Positions 34,142 through 42,047 of a DNA stretch of 64,000 nt are shown in pieces; the first letter of the stretch is position 1, and the number at the start of each line of letters is the position of its first letter. This DNA comes from Comamonadaceae bacterium OS-1 (GTDB lineage: Bacteria > Pseudomonadota > Gammaproteobacteria > Burkholderiales > Burkholderiaceae_C): NCBI GenBank assembly GCA_027923965.1, contig AP026969.1:1178001-1242000 (forward strand). Reading direction: 5' to 3'. The position numbers and the translations under genes were made by a program. The notes beneath the pieces are model-generated. The model made no database searches, was not told the DNA's origin, and was given only the letters and a program-made list of their open reading frames with translations.

Positions 34142-35065
34142 ATGAAAAACACCACCCTGCGCCAGCTCCGCATCTTCGAGGCCGTGGCCACCAGCCTGAG
34201 CTATTCGCGGGCCGCCGAGCAGCTGCACCTCACGCAGCCCGCGGTGTCCATGCAGATCAGCCAGTTGCAGGAAGACGCGGGCCAGCCCCTGTTCAGCAAA
34301 ACCGGCAAGCGCCTGGTGCTGACCCCGCCCGGCGAAGCCCTGCTGCGCCACACCCGCCGCATCCTTGACCAGGTGCGCATCGCAGACGAAGCCATGGCCG
34401 CCAGCCGCAGCGGCGAGGGCGGGCTGCTGCACCTGGGCGTGGTGCCCACGGCTCACTACTTCGCGCCCGCGCTGCTCATGGCCTTCAAGGCACGGCATCC
34501 CGGCATCCGCTTCAAGCTCACGGTGGAGCGCCGCGACAAAATCCTGGCCATGCTGCAAGACCACCAGCTGGACGTGGCCATCGGCGGCTACCCGCCCAGC
34601 GAGGCCGACGTGGAAGCCGAAACCTTCGCCCGCAACCCCCACTGCATCGTCGCCCCGCCCAGCCACCCCCTGGCTGCGCGCCGCAAGCTCACCTGGGCCG
34701 ATTTGCGCACCGAGGACTTCATCTTCCGCGAGCCCGGCTCGGCCACGCGGCAGTTTCTGGAGCACCTGCTGCAATCCCAGTCGCTGCAGGTGAACGTGTC
34801 AATGGAGCTGTCCGGCAACGAAACCATCAAACAGGCCGTGATGGTCGGCATGGGCATCAGCTTCTTATCTGCCCACGTGTTCCAGGTCGAGCTGGCCGCC
34901 GGCATGCTGGCGGTGCTGGATTTGCAGGATATGCCGAAGATGCTGGACTGGTGTTTGCTGCACCGAAGAGACGCCGTGCCGTCGGATCTGGGCGCGGCGT
35001 TTCGGGACTTTGTGCTGGGGGATGGGGCGGGGTTTGCGGAGTGTCGGCTCAGCGGGCGGGTTTGA
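34142..35065 (+). CDS. LysR-family transcriptional regulator (CbbR-like)
   Basis: A 307-residue regulator: winged HTH at residues ~4-62 (LRQLRIFEAVATSLSYSRAAEQLHLTQPAVSMQI) and a LysR substrate-binding domain (~90-295). The HTH and FKARHPGIRFKLTVERRDKILAML region resemble CbbR, but no Calvin-cycle genes are present. Start ATG 34142. It is divergent from the rha operon and may control it, but DeoR/GntR-type regulators are more usual for rhamnose, so the target is uncertain. The last ~45 codons are duplicated as a fragment at 36642-36779. Confidence 0.88.
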   Translation: MKNTTLRQLRIFEAVATSLSYSRAAEQLHLTQPAVSMQISQLQEDAGQPLFSKTGKRLVLTPPGEALLRHTRRILDQVRIADEAMAASRSGEGGLLHLGVVPTAHYFAPALLMAFKARHPGIRFKLTVERRDKILAMLQDHQLDVAIGGYPPSEADVEAETFARNPHCIVAPPSHPLAARRKLTWADLRTEDFIFREPGSATRQFLEHLLQSQSLQVNVSMELSGNETIKQAVMVGMGISFLSAHVFQVELAAGMLAVLDLQDMPKMLDWCLLHRRDAVPSDLGAAFRDFVLGDGAGFAECRLSGRV

Positions 35066-35074
35066 TGTTTATAA

Positions 35075-35132
35075 GAAATCGGGCTCTAGTGCTGGTTCTA
35101 CCTGCGCAGGCAGCTATGGATTTTGTAGTATG
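35075..35132 (-). repeat. Dispersed double-hairpin repeat, copy 6 (diverged)
   Basis: On the minus strand ACTACAAAATCCATAGCTGC, then GTAGAACCAGCACTAGAGCC. It sits directly after the LysR stop, antisense to LysR, with several substitutions in both stems. Confidence 0.6.
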
Positions 35133-35179
35133 AGCGAATTTAAATTGGTGTGAATCGATTGATTTAATTCAAAGTATCC

Positions 35180-35248
35180 GCTCAATATTCGCTCAAAATA
35201 GCATAATTGGCTCTCAATTTGAGCCAATAATGAGCGGATTGTGAGCCG
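35180..35248 (+). promoter_or_regulatory. Operator-like array of GCTCA/TGAGC half-sites before the fic-like gene
   Basis: Half-sites GCTCA at 35180 and 35191, and TGAGC at 35220, 35231 and 35242, the latter exactly 11 bp apart; a 21-bp palindrome TTGGCTC-tcaattt-GAGCCAA spans 35207-35227. CATAAT at 35202-35207 could be the -10 box inside the array. The last half-site reaches the start region of the gene, whose product has an N-terminal helix-turn-helix, so autoregulation is a fair inference. Confidence 0.65.
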
Positions 35249-35252
35249 ATAC

Positions 35253-36590
35253 ATGCCAATACTCCCTAAACCCAGCGACCAAGCCCTGGTACAAGCCCTG
35301 CAACAGTTCGCCCTGCAAGGCCACGCTTTGGTGGCCACCACGCAGTTGGTGCAAGCACTGCAAACCAGCCCCGCCACCGTCAAGCGCATGCTGGAGCGCT
35401 TGCTCGTTGCCCAGCAGGTGGTGAAAGCAGGCAAAGCCCGCGCCACCCGATACAGCTTGCCCGCGCCCACGCAAAGCGCCGTACCCGCCGGACCGCTGTG
35501 GTCCGCAGACAGCCTGCAATTGCAGCAGCGGCTGGCCGTGCCCCTGGGCGCACGCGAACCCGTAACCTACCAGCGCAGCTTTGTCGAAGCCTACCGGCCC
35601 AACGAGTCCGCGCTGCTACCCCCCAGCCTGTCCGCAGAACTGGCCCAGCTTGGCCGCATGCAGGGCCAGCAGCCCGCAGGCACCTACGCCCGCAAAGTGC
35701 TGGAGCCGCTGTTGATCGACTTGTCGTGGGCATCGTCCCGGCTGGAGGGCAACCGTTACAGCCTGCTGGCCACCGAAGAGCTGTTCAAAACCGGCGTGGC
35801 CGGTGGCGATATGGATGCCGTGATGCTGCTCAACCACAAAAGCGCCATTGAATTCCTGGTAGATGCGGTGCCGAGTTACGGCCTCTCCATGGGCCTGGTC
35901 CGTAACCTGCATTCGGTGCTGATGCGCGACCTGCTGCCTGACACCGATGCCCTGGGCACCATCCGCAGCAAGGTGGTCAACATCTCCGATACCGTCTACG
36001 TGCCGTCTCAAGTACCCACGGTGCTGCAAGAGATGCTGGAGGCCATCATCCACAAGGCCCAGCAGGTCAAGAATCCTATCGAAGCCGCCTTTTTCCTGTG
36101 GCTGAACCTGGCGTACCTGCAGCCCTTTGACGACGGCAACAAACGCGTCAGCCGCCTGGCCGCCAACATCCCGCTCATGCTCTACAACCAGGCCCCCTTG
36201 TCCTTTCTGGACGTGGCCTCGCAAGACTACGCCAGCGCGGTGCTTGGTGTATACGAGTTCCGAAACGTGGCCATGGCCGTGGACTTGTTCGACTGGACCT
36301 ACCGCCGCTCCATCAAGAAATACACGGTGGTGCTGGAGTCCATGGGCGGCCCTGATCCTGTGCGCCTGCGCTACCGCGAAATGCTGAACGAGGCGATAGG
36401 GCTGGTGGTGCGGGACAAACACACCCTGCAAGCGGCTTTGGAGCAACTGCAAGCCACGGAGGAAACTGCGCCGGGGTTTCGGGATTTGTTGGTGGGGGAG
36501 CTGGGCAGTTTGGAGGTGTTCAATTGCGCGCGGTATCGGCTGGGGATGGCGCAGACGGAGGCTTGGATTGCGGCGGGGCGGTTGGGGTGA
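35253..36590 (+). CDS. Fic-fold protein with N-terminal HTH; active-site His replaced by Gln
   Basis: A 445-residue protein (449 if the GTG at 35241 is used; that GTG lies inside an operator half-site, so ATG 35253 is preferred). Residues ~5-70 form a winged-HTH-like domain (ATTQLVQALQTSPATVKRMLERLLVAQQVVK). A Fic domain follows, with inhibitory-helix motif SSRLEGNRYSL and active loop QPFDDGNKRVSRLAANIP, where canonical Fic enzymes have HPFxDGNGRxxR. The base His is Gln and the Gly after Asn is Lys, so AMP transfer is doubtful or altered. A C-terminal helical region is not recognised. The gene is bracketed by LysR 3'-end copies, suggesting acquisition. Confidence 0.82.
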   Translation: MPILPKPSDQALVQALQQFALQGHALVATTQLVQALQTSPATVKRMLERLLVAQQVVKAGKARATRYSLPAPTQSAVPAGPLWSADSLQLQQRLAVPLGAREPVTYQRSFVEAYRPNESALLPPSLSAELAQLGRMQGQQPAGTYARKVLEPLLIDLSWASSRLEGNRYSLLATEELFKTGVAGGDMDAVMLLNHKSAIEFLVDAVPSYGLSMGLVRNLHSVLMRDLLPDTDALGTIRSKVVNISDTVYVPSQVPTVLQEMLEAIIHKAQQVKNPIEAAFFLWLNLAYLQPFDDGNKRVSRLAANIPLMLYNQAPLSFLDVASQDYASAVLGVYEFRNVAMAVDLFDWTYRRSIKKYTVVLESMGGPDPVRLRYREMLNEAIGLVVRDKHTLQAALEQLQATEETAPGFRDLLVGELGSLEVFNCARYRLGMAQTEAWIAAGRLG

Positions 36591-36641
36591 GTGGGCTTCC
36601 GGCCGCCTTTATGTTGATGTGCTAAAGCGGCCAAGGTCGGG

Positions 36642-36779
36642 CTGGATTTACAGGACATGCCGAAGATGATGGACTGGTGCCTGCTGCACCGAAGGGATGC
36701 CGTGCCGTCGGATCTGGGGGCGGCGTTTCGGGACTTTGTGCTGGCGGATGGGGCGGGGTTTGCGGCTTGCAGGATGTAG
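36642..36779 (+). pseudogene. Remnant of a LysR gene 3' end (duplicate of 34915-35045)
   Basis: Forty-six codons read LQDMPKMMDWCLLHRRDAVP, then SDLGAAFRDFVLADGAGFAA and a TAG. It matches the C-terminus of the LysR gene upstream of the fic-like gene, with scattered mostly third-position differences. No start, HTH or ligand domain remains. It lies ~50 bp after the fic-like gene and fills most of the 36591-36905 gap; the remaining ~125 bp up to the lipoprotein gene shows nothing recognisable. Confidence 0.85.
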
Positions 36780-36905
36780 GAGGCGGGTTCCGTACCCCTG
36801 TGTCCCCGGTAGATGCAATTCGTAACAAACGATTGTCCGGCGTAGGGGGCTGTAGTCCCATAGGCTGCATGTACCATCCGTGCGACCTTTATTTAGTCCT
36901 TACTT

Positions 36906-37703
36906 ATGAACCGATCTGCTCCCGCGCTTATCGCCGCCACAGTGGCCGTGGCCTTGCTTGCCGCTTGCAAGCCTTCAGGTATTGAAACCGGCAATGCCGG
37001 TGGCTTGGTGACAGGCGCCGCTGGGCAAAAGCAGTCCATGGGCGAAACCCGCAAGATTGAAAAGTGCGATGCGCCGCTGGCCACCCTGGGCGTGATCGAA
37101 AACCCGAACGGCTACACCTACACCAGCAGCGCCGGCGGGCTGCCCAACTCGCCCGTGCCCCTGGTGCGGCTGATGCTGCAGCAAAGCGGCTGCTTCCGTG
37201 TGGTGGACCGCAATTTGGGGCTTAAGGGCACCAAGCAGGAAATGGACTTGCAGGAGTCGGGTCTGACCCGTAAAGACAGTACCGTGAACCCGCGGGGCCA
37301 TGTGCTGGAAGCCCAATACGTGCTGACGCCTACGCTGGTGTTTTCGGAGCATAACGCTGGTGGCGGGCTGGAAGGCATCCTGGCGCGTATTCCCTACATC
37401 GGGCAGTTTGCGGGTCTGGCGGAGAAGGTGAAGTTCAAGGAGGCCCAAGTGGTGCTGACTCTGACCGACACGCAAACGACCGAGCAATTGGTGAGCGCCG
37501 AGGGCTCCGCGCGCGCCACCGACTTGGGGACAGCGGGTCTCATGATCGGCGCTGCGGGCGGCGGCGGCGCGGCCGGTTGGACCAATACCAACGAAGGCAA
37601 GGTGATTTCGGCCGCTTTCCTGGATTCAGTCAACAAGATGATTCCTCACGTGCGGGAGCTTGCTGCCAAGTCCATGCCCGACCGCGTGGCGACAAAGAAA
37701 TAA
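36906..37703 (+). CDS. CsgG/HfaB-family lipoprotein
   Basis: A 265-residue lipoprotein: signal peptide with lipobox LLAAC (Cys21), then a domain resembling CsgG-family proteins: PLVRLMLQQSGCFRVVDRN, QYVLTPTLVFSEH, VVLTLTDTQTTEQLVSAEGSA and a Gly-rich TAGLMIGAAGGGGAAGW. The family includes CsgG, the outer-membrane channel for curli subunits, and HfaB, a holdfast attachment protein. No csg or hfa genes are nearby, and the transmembrane hairpins are not obvious, so a pore role is not claimed. Stands alone on the plus strand. Confidence 0.75.
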   Translation: MNRSAPALIAATVAVALLAACKPSGIETGNAGGLVTGAAGQKQSMGETRKIEKCDAPLATLGVIENPNGYTYTSSAGGLPNSPVPLVRLMLQQSGCFRVVDRNLGLKGTKQEMDLQESGLTRKDSTVNPRGHVLEAQYVLTPTLVFSEHNAGGGLEGILARIPYIGQFAGLAEKVKFKEAQVVLTLTDTQTTEQLVSAEGSARATDLGTAGLMIGAAGGGGAAGWTNTNEGKVISAAFLDSVNKMIPHVRELAAKSMPDRVATKK

Positions 37704-37883
37704 TGTGCCTGAGCTAGTGTCGGCGGAAGACTGGGGTGCAAGCGCTATGGGCTTCAGATCCTAAAGCAATGTTTCTGAATGCATGCTGCTGAACCCACAT
37801 CGGCGCGCCTGTGCATTGACGCGGCAAGCAGGCGCGGCCACCATGGCGAATGTTCGACAGTCCCGAGCATTCCAGGAGGTCCC

Positions 37884-38696
37884 ATGGCTGAAAGCGACAA
37901 GGTGTTCACGGGCTCTATCCCGCATTTCTACGACACGCTGATGGTGCCCCTGATCTTCGGGGGCTATGCCACCGACACAGCGGAGCTTGTTGCCAGCTTC
38001 TCGCCCGGCGCGGTGCTGGAGACGGCAGCGGGCAGCGGTGTGGTCACGCGGGCGCTGGCACCCCAGCTGCGTGCCGACGCGCGCTACGTGGTGACCGACC
38101 TCAACCAGCCCATGCTCGACTACGCCGCTGCCCGGCAGGGAGTGGATAGCTGCATCGCGTGGCAGCAGGCGGATGCACTGGCCCTGCCGTTCGAAGATGC
38201 CACGTTCGACGTGGTGTGCTGCCAGTTTGGTGCCATGTTTTTCCCCAACCGGGTGCTGGGCTACACCGAGGCGCGCCGCGTGCTGAGGCCAGGCGGGCGT
38301 TTTGTCTTCAGTGTCTGGGACCGCATTGAGGAGAACGCTTTTGCCGATGCCGTCACCCAGGCCGTTGCCATGCTGTTTCCGCAGGACCCGCCGCGCTTCC
38401 TGGCCCGCACACCGCACGGCTACCACGATGTGGCGGTGATCCGCGAGGACTTGGGCCAGGCGGGGTTCACCGACATCCAGATCCAGACCTGCGAGAAACT
38501 GAGCCACGCAGCTTCGGCACGCGATGTCGCCACCGCCTATTGCCAGGGCACGCCGCTGCGCAACGAAATCGAGGCGCGCGATGCCAGCTTGCTGCAGCCC
38601 GCCACGGACCGCGCAACGCAGGCGATTGCCAGCCGCCATGGCGCAGGCCCGGTGGCCGGAAAAATCCAGGCGCATGTGATCGTGGCGGCGGGATAG
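37884..38696 (+). CDS. Class I SAM-dependent methyltransferase
   Basis: A 270-residue methyltransferase; start ATG 37884 has a perfect AGGAGGT 5 bases upstream. SAM-binding motif I is VLETAAGSGVVTRAL, motif II DLNQPMLDYA, then ADALALPFEDATFDVVCCQFG and the EARRVLRPGGRFVFSVW segment, as in UbiE-like Methyltransf_11 enzymes. Substrate unknown. Neighbours (a lipoprotein gene upstream, yghU downstream) give no hint. Confidence 0.87.
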   Translation: MAESDKVFTGSIPHFYDTLMVPLIFGGYATDTAELVASFSPGAVLETAAGSGVVTRALAPQLRADARYVVTDLNQPMLDYAAARQGVDSCIAWQQADALALPFEDATFDVVCCQFGAMFFPNRVLGYTEARRVLRPGGRFVFSVWDRIEENAFADAVTQAVAMLFPQDPPRFLARTPHGYHDVAVIREDLGQAGFTDIQIQTCEKLSHAASARDVATAYCQGTPLRNEIEARDASLLQPATDRATQAIASRHGAGPVAGKIQAHVIVAAG

Positions 38697-38793
38697 CGAC
38701 GTCGCCCAAAACCCTAAAGCCCCGGGGTCATCGCACTGCGGCTACCCTGCTGTCCATTGCGTTCTCGACCCATACTCCGCCAAGGAAGCCCCC

Positions 38794-39669
38794 ATGACCG
38801 ACACCACCGCCTACACGCCCCCGAAAGTCTGGACCTGGGACCAGGAAAACGGCGGTCAGTTCGCCAATATCAACCGCCCCGTCGCCGGTGCCACGCATGA
38901 CAAGCCGCTGCCGGTCGGCAAGCACCCTTTGCAGTTGTATTCCCTGGCCACGCCCAATGGCCAGAAGGTCACGATCCTGCTGGAGGAGCTGCTGGCGCTG
39001 GGCCACACGGGGGCCGAATACGACGCCTGGCTGATCCGCATCAACGAAGGCCACCAGTTTGGCAGCGGCTTTGTGGAGGTGAACCCCAACTCCAAGATTC
39101 CGGCCCTGATGGACCGCAGCGGGGCCGAGCCGGTGCGGGTGTTTGAGTCGGGCGCGATCCTGCAGCACCTGGCGGAGAAGTTTGGCGCGTTTTTGCCCGC
39201 GGGCGGGGCGGCGCGGGCTGAATGCCTGTCGTGGCTGTTCTGGCAGATGGGCAGTGCGCCGTTTCTGGGCGGTGGTTTTGGCCATTTTTATGCCTACGCA
39301 CCGGCCAAGTTCGAGTACCCGATCAACCGCTACGCCATGGAAGTCAAGCGCCAGCTGGACGTGCTGGACCGCCGCCTGTCCGAGCACGCTTACCTGGCCG
39401 GTGCGGACTACACCATTGCCGACATGGCCGTATGGCCCTGGTACGGCGGCCTGGTGCTGGGACAGCTCTACGGCGCGGCCGAGTTTTTGAGCGTGCACGA
39501 GTACAGCCATGTGCTGCGCTGGGCCGAGCAGATTGCCGCGCGCCCGGCAGTCCAGCGCGGGCGCATGGTCAACCGCGCCTGGGGCGAGCCGTCCGAGCAG
39601 TTGCACGAGCGGCATGCGGCCAGCGATTTCGATACGCACACGCAGGACAAGCTGGCAGCCAAGGCTTGA
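38794..39669 (+). CDS. yghU: Glutathione S-transferase-like disulfide reductase, YghU type
   Basis: A 291-residue GST-fold protein (Nu class). The thioredoxin-fold half starts LQLYSLATPNGQKVTILLEEL, with the Thr/Asn-containing TPNG replacing the usual catalytic Cys or Ser, and VNPNSKIPALMDRSG; the helical half has YLAGADYTIADMAVWPW. In E. coli YghU binds two glutathiones and acts as a disulfide-bond reductase. AAGGAAG lies 6 bases before the ATG. Followed by a dispersed repeat in the same orientation. Confidence 0.9.
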   Translation: MTDTTAYTPPKVWTWDQENGGQFANINRPVAGATHDKPLPVGKHPLQLYSLATPNGQKVTILLEELLALGHTGAEYDAWLIRINEGHQFGSGFVEVNPNSKIPALMDRSGAEPVRVFESGAILQHLAEKFGAFLPAGGAARAECLSWLFWQMGSAPFLGGGFGHFYAYAPAKFEYPINRYAMEVKRQLDVLDRRLSEHAYLAGADYTIADMAVWPWYGGLVLGQLYGAAEFLSVHEYSHVLRWAEQIAARPAVQRGRMVNRAWGEPSEQLHERHAASDFDTHTQDKLAAKA

Positions 39670-39670
39670 G

Positions 39671-39735
39671 TAAATTGCTATTGATTCAGTAGCTACTCAC
39701 GCTGATGGAATAAGCGCTAGAGGCATTAAATGGCC
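39671..39735 (+). repeat. Dispersed double-hairpin repeat, copy 7
   Basis: TAAATTGCTATTGATTCAGT, then AGCTACTCACGCTGATGGAA, then TAAGCGCTAGAGGC. Directly downstream of yghU on its strand; its core is the closest match to the copy inside puuD. Confidence 0.85.
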
Positions 39736-39769
39736 TTAAATAGCTCGCGCAGCCTATGATGGGCCAGCC

Positions 39770-39991
39770 ATGCCATCCCCCCGCCCCGTCCCCAAACCCG
39801 TGATCGACACCAGCCGCTGCACCGGCTGTGGCTGGTGCGTGCCCACCTGCCACCTGCATTTGCTGTCGCTGGAGCCGCAGGGCTGGAAGAAGTTTTCGGT
39901 GCTCAGCGACATCGATGCCTGCACCGGCTGCCGCAAGTGCGCGGTGCGCTGCCCGTTCGATGCCATTGCGATGGTGCAAGCCGAGGGCTGA
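39770..39991 (+). CDS. Small 2[4Fe-4S] ferredoxin-like protein
   Basis: Seventy-three residues with two cluster motifs: CTGCGWCVPTC (first, CxxCxxCxxxC) and CTGCRKCAVRC followed by Pro (second, CxxCxxCxxxCP), so two [4Fe-4S] clusters are expected. No other domains. An electron carrier whose partner is not evident; the next genes are on the other strand. Confidence 0.88.
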   Translation: MPSPRPVPKPVIDTSRCTGCGWCVPTCHLHLLSLEPQGWKKFSVLSDIDACTGCRKCAVRCPFDAIAMVQAEG

Positions 39992-40018
39992 AAACCGCCT
40001 CCGTGGGCTTGCAGCCCA

Positions 40019-40345
40019 TTACCGCTGCAAGGCCGCTTCCAGTTCTGCCTTGTTCATTTTGGACCGGCCTTTCAGACCCCGCTGGCGGGCTTCGTTGCGC
40101 AGTTGCAGCAGGGTGCGGCCGCCTGGCCCCTTGTGCGAGCGCAGGCCGCCGCGTCGGCTGGCGGACATGTCGTTGAGCGAGGAGGCGCTGGCCTCCACCG
40201 ATTCGCCATGTTGTGCCCGCTCCTTGTTGACCACGCGCGCCGCGATCTCCTCGGCCAGGGGCTCGGGTTTGCCGCTTTCGAGCAGGCTGGCCTTGATGTG
40301 CGCGTACTGGCGCTCGCGCTTGGCGCTCCAGGCTTTGGTGGGCAT
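40019..40345 (-). CDS. Small basic protein with Rho-N/SAP-like C-terminal motif
   Basis: A 108-residue protein starting MPTKAWSAKRERQYAHIKAS at ATG 40345, preceded by AAGGAG. The middle part reads AARVVNKERAQHGES and SASRRGGLRSHKGPGGRTL; the C-terminus LQLRNEARQRGLKGRSKMNKAELEAAL is a helix-turn-helix of the Rho-N/SAP type, which binds nucleic acid. Similar proteins are often labelled plasmid-stabilisation proteins without evidence. No function is proposed beyond likely nucleic-acid binding. Confidence 0.68.
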   Translation of the reverse strand: MPTKAWSAKRERQYAHIKASLLESGKPEPLAEEIAARVVNKERAQHGESVEASASSLNDMSASRRGGLRSHKGPGGRTLLQLRNEARQRGLKGRSKMNKAELEAALQR

Positions 40346-40391
40346 GGCGGCTCCTTCAGGAGGGAACAAAGAACACCCGGGCTGCCCGGCC

Positions 40392-40931
40392 TTACAGGGC
40401 CGCGCGCACCGCCTCGGTCAGCTTCTCGATGCCCAGCGACACATCGACCACCGCGTCGTTGAGGAAAAACGTTGGCGTGGTGTGCACGCCGCTGCGGTCG
40501 CCAGCGCGCCGGTGTTCCTGCACGCGCTGGGTGTAGATGCGGTCGTTCATTTCACCGTGGTAGCGCAGCATGTCCAGACCGATGGCTTCGGCGTGGCCCA
40601 CCAGCGCGGCGGCATCCAGGTGCTGCTTTTGGGCAAACAACAGGTGGTGCATGGGCCAGAACTTGCCCTGTGCGGCAGCGGCTTCAGCGGCTTCAGCGGC
40701 CAGTTCGGCATGGGGATGCATCTCGACCAGCGGGTAGTGCCTGAAGACAAAGCGCAGGCGATGGCCCTGGGTTTCCAGCAGCTGCCGCACCCACGGTTCG
40801 GCCTGGATGCAGGCGGGGCATTGGTAGTCGCCGTACTCCACCAGCGTCAGGCGGGCACCGGGGTCGCCCTGCGTGTGGTCGGCGGCGGACAGGCCCGCTT
40901 CGGGGGTGTCGCGGGGGCCCGTGCGGGTCAT
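40392..40931 (-). CDS. DsbA-family thioredoxin-fold oxidoreductase, cytoplasmic
   Basis: A 179-residue DsbA-like protein without a signal peptide: active site CPAC within LVEYGDYQCPACIQAEPWV, a helical insertion (HPHAELAAEAAEAAAAQGKFW), and the cis-Pro loop GVHTTPTFFLND. Such proteins resemble the thioredoxin_4 group (NhaA-associated or FrnE-like). Its ATG overlaps the stop of the osmC-like gene by 4 bp (ATGA), so the two thiol-redox proteins are produced together, probably in oxidative or electrophile stress. Confidence 0.85.
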   Translation of the reverse strand: MTRTGPRDTPEAGLSAADHTQGDPGARLTLVEYGDYQCPACIQAEPWVRQLLETQGHRLRFVFRHYPLVEMHPHAELAAEAAEAAAAQGKFWPMHHLLFAQKQHLDAAALVGHAEAIGLDMLRYHGEMNDRIYTQRVQEHRRAGDRSGVHTTPTFFLNDAVVDVSLGIEKLTEAVRAAL

Positions 40932-41371
40932 GCGGGCGCTTTCAGGGTGGCCTGCAGGGTGATCTCGGGCACGCTGGCCAAGGCTTTGGACAAGGGGCAG
41001 TCGCGCTTGGCGGCCTGCGCCAGTGCCTGGAACTGGGCTTCATCGAGTCCGGGCACGCTGGCTTGCAACGTCAGGGCGATGCGGTCAATGCCAAACCCCT
41101 CGCCCTGTGGCACCAGGCGCACCTGGGCCCGGGTGTCGACGGTGGTGGTGGCAAAGCCCGCCTTGTCGCAGGCAAACGAGAACGCCATGGCGAAGCAGGC
41201 TGCGTGGGCCGCCCCTAATATTTCCTCGGGGTTGCTGCCCTTGCGGTCGTCTTCAAAACGGCTGGCAAAGCCATAGGGATAGGCCTTGAGCGCGCCGGTT
41301 TCGGTGCTGATCTGCCCCTGGCCTTTTTTGCCGGGGCCTTCCCAATGGACGGTGGCGGTTTTTTCGATCAT
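40928..41371 (-). CDS. osmC: OsmC-family peroxiredoxin
   Basis: A 147-residue organic hydroperoxide reductase of the OsmC type. The two redox cysteines are in AAHAACFAMAFSFA and KRDCPLSKAL; GSNPEEILGAAHAACF is the OsmC hallmark. Start ATG 41371 (MIEKTATVHWEGPGKKGQG), since the upstream in-frame part is not conserved in type. Overlaps the DsbA-like gene downstream by 4 bp. Confidence 0.9.
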   Translation of the reverse strand: MIEKTATVHWEGPGKKGQGQISTETGALKAYPYGFASRFEDDRKGSNPEEILGAAHAACFAMAFSFACDKAGFATTTVDTRAQVRLVPQGEGFGIDRIALTLQASVPGLDEAQFQALAQAAKRDCPLSKALASVPEITLQATLKAPA

Positions 41372-41458
41372 GGTGCAGCCTTTCATGGTGTGTTGCCCCC
41401 ATGGTGGCCGTCCCCTCCCTCGGGGTCTGTGCGGCAGCGCACAAAACATTCCACCACC

Positions 41459-41857
41459 TTATTGGCCCTCGAACAGACCCCCCACGTCCAGGATGTCGTA
41501 GGCGATTTCGGGGCGCTGCTCCAGGCTGCGTTTGATGGCGGCGGGGATGGACTGGCGGGTTTTGCGGCACAGGCCGGGCTGTTCGTGCACCAGAATGACG
41601 ATACCGCGCAGGCTGCGGACTTCATTGGGGCTGGTGCCGATGCTCAGTCGGATGCCAAGCTGCTGCTCCATGCGTTCCTCCAGGCGGCGCAGATCGCCCA
41701 GGCTGTGCAGATTTTCCAGCCGCTGCAACAAGCGCAGCTCGTCTTCGCGGGTCAGGCGCAGCACACGCAGGTCGCCCACCGGGTTTTCCAGCAGCGCGTC
41801 GCGCCCGCAGTTGCAGGCACCGGGCGGGCATTGGGTACGGATGGGAACAGGGGGCAC
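41459..41857 (-). CDS. Conserved hypothetical protein with N-terminal Cys cluster
   Basis: A 132-residue protein that I do not recognise. It starts at GTG 41857 with AAGGT upstream. The N-terminus carries CPPGACNCGRDALL, a compact cysteine cluster that could bind metal. The middle is helical and charged (LTREDELRLLQRLENLHSLGDLRRLEERMEQQLG), and the C-terminus includes VRSLRGIVILVHEQPGLCRKTRQSIPAAIKRSLE. No signal peptide or membrane helix. It lies upstream of the osmC-like gene on the same strand with an 87-bp gap. Confidence 0.6.
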   Translation of the reverse strand: MPPVPIRTQCPPGACNCGRDALLENPVGDLRVLRLTREDELRLLQRLENLHSLGDLRRLEERMEQQLGIRLSIGTSPNEVRSLRGIVILVHEQPGLCRKTRQSIPAAIKRSLEQRPEIAYDILDVGGLFEGQ

Positions 41858-41888
41858 AGCTGCGGTCAGACCTTTGCAAGCAGATATA

Positions 41889-41945
41889 TGAAAAATAAGG
41901 CTCCTGTGCTTATCCCGTCAGCACAAGCAGCTATCGAATAAGTAG
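41889..41945 (-). repeat. Dispersed double-hairpin repeat, copy 8
   Basis: On the minus strand TTATTCGATAGCTGCTTGTG, then CTGACGGGATAAGCACAGGA, then GCCTTATTTTTC. Both stems and the T-tract are present. It lies in the divergent gap upstream of the Cys-cluster protein and the TauE/SafE gene. Confidence 0.85.
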
Positions 41946-42047
41946 CGCGCACGTTGCCAGTCGATGGGAGCATCTTTCGGGTGGGGACCCGCATGTTAGT
42001 ACGCTGCGCACTGATCACAATCGGGCAGTGCAATTTCAGGAGACGCC

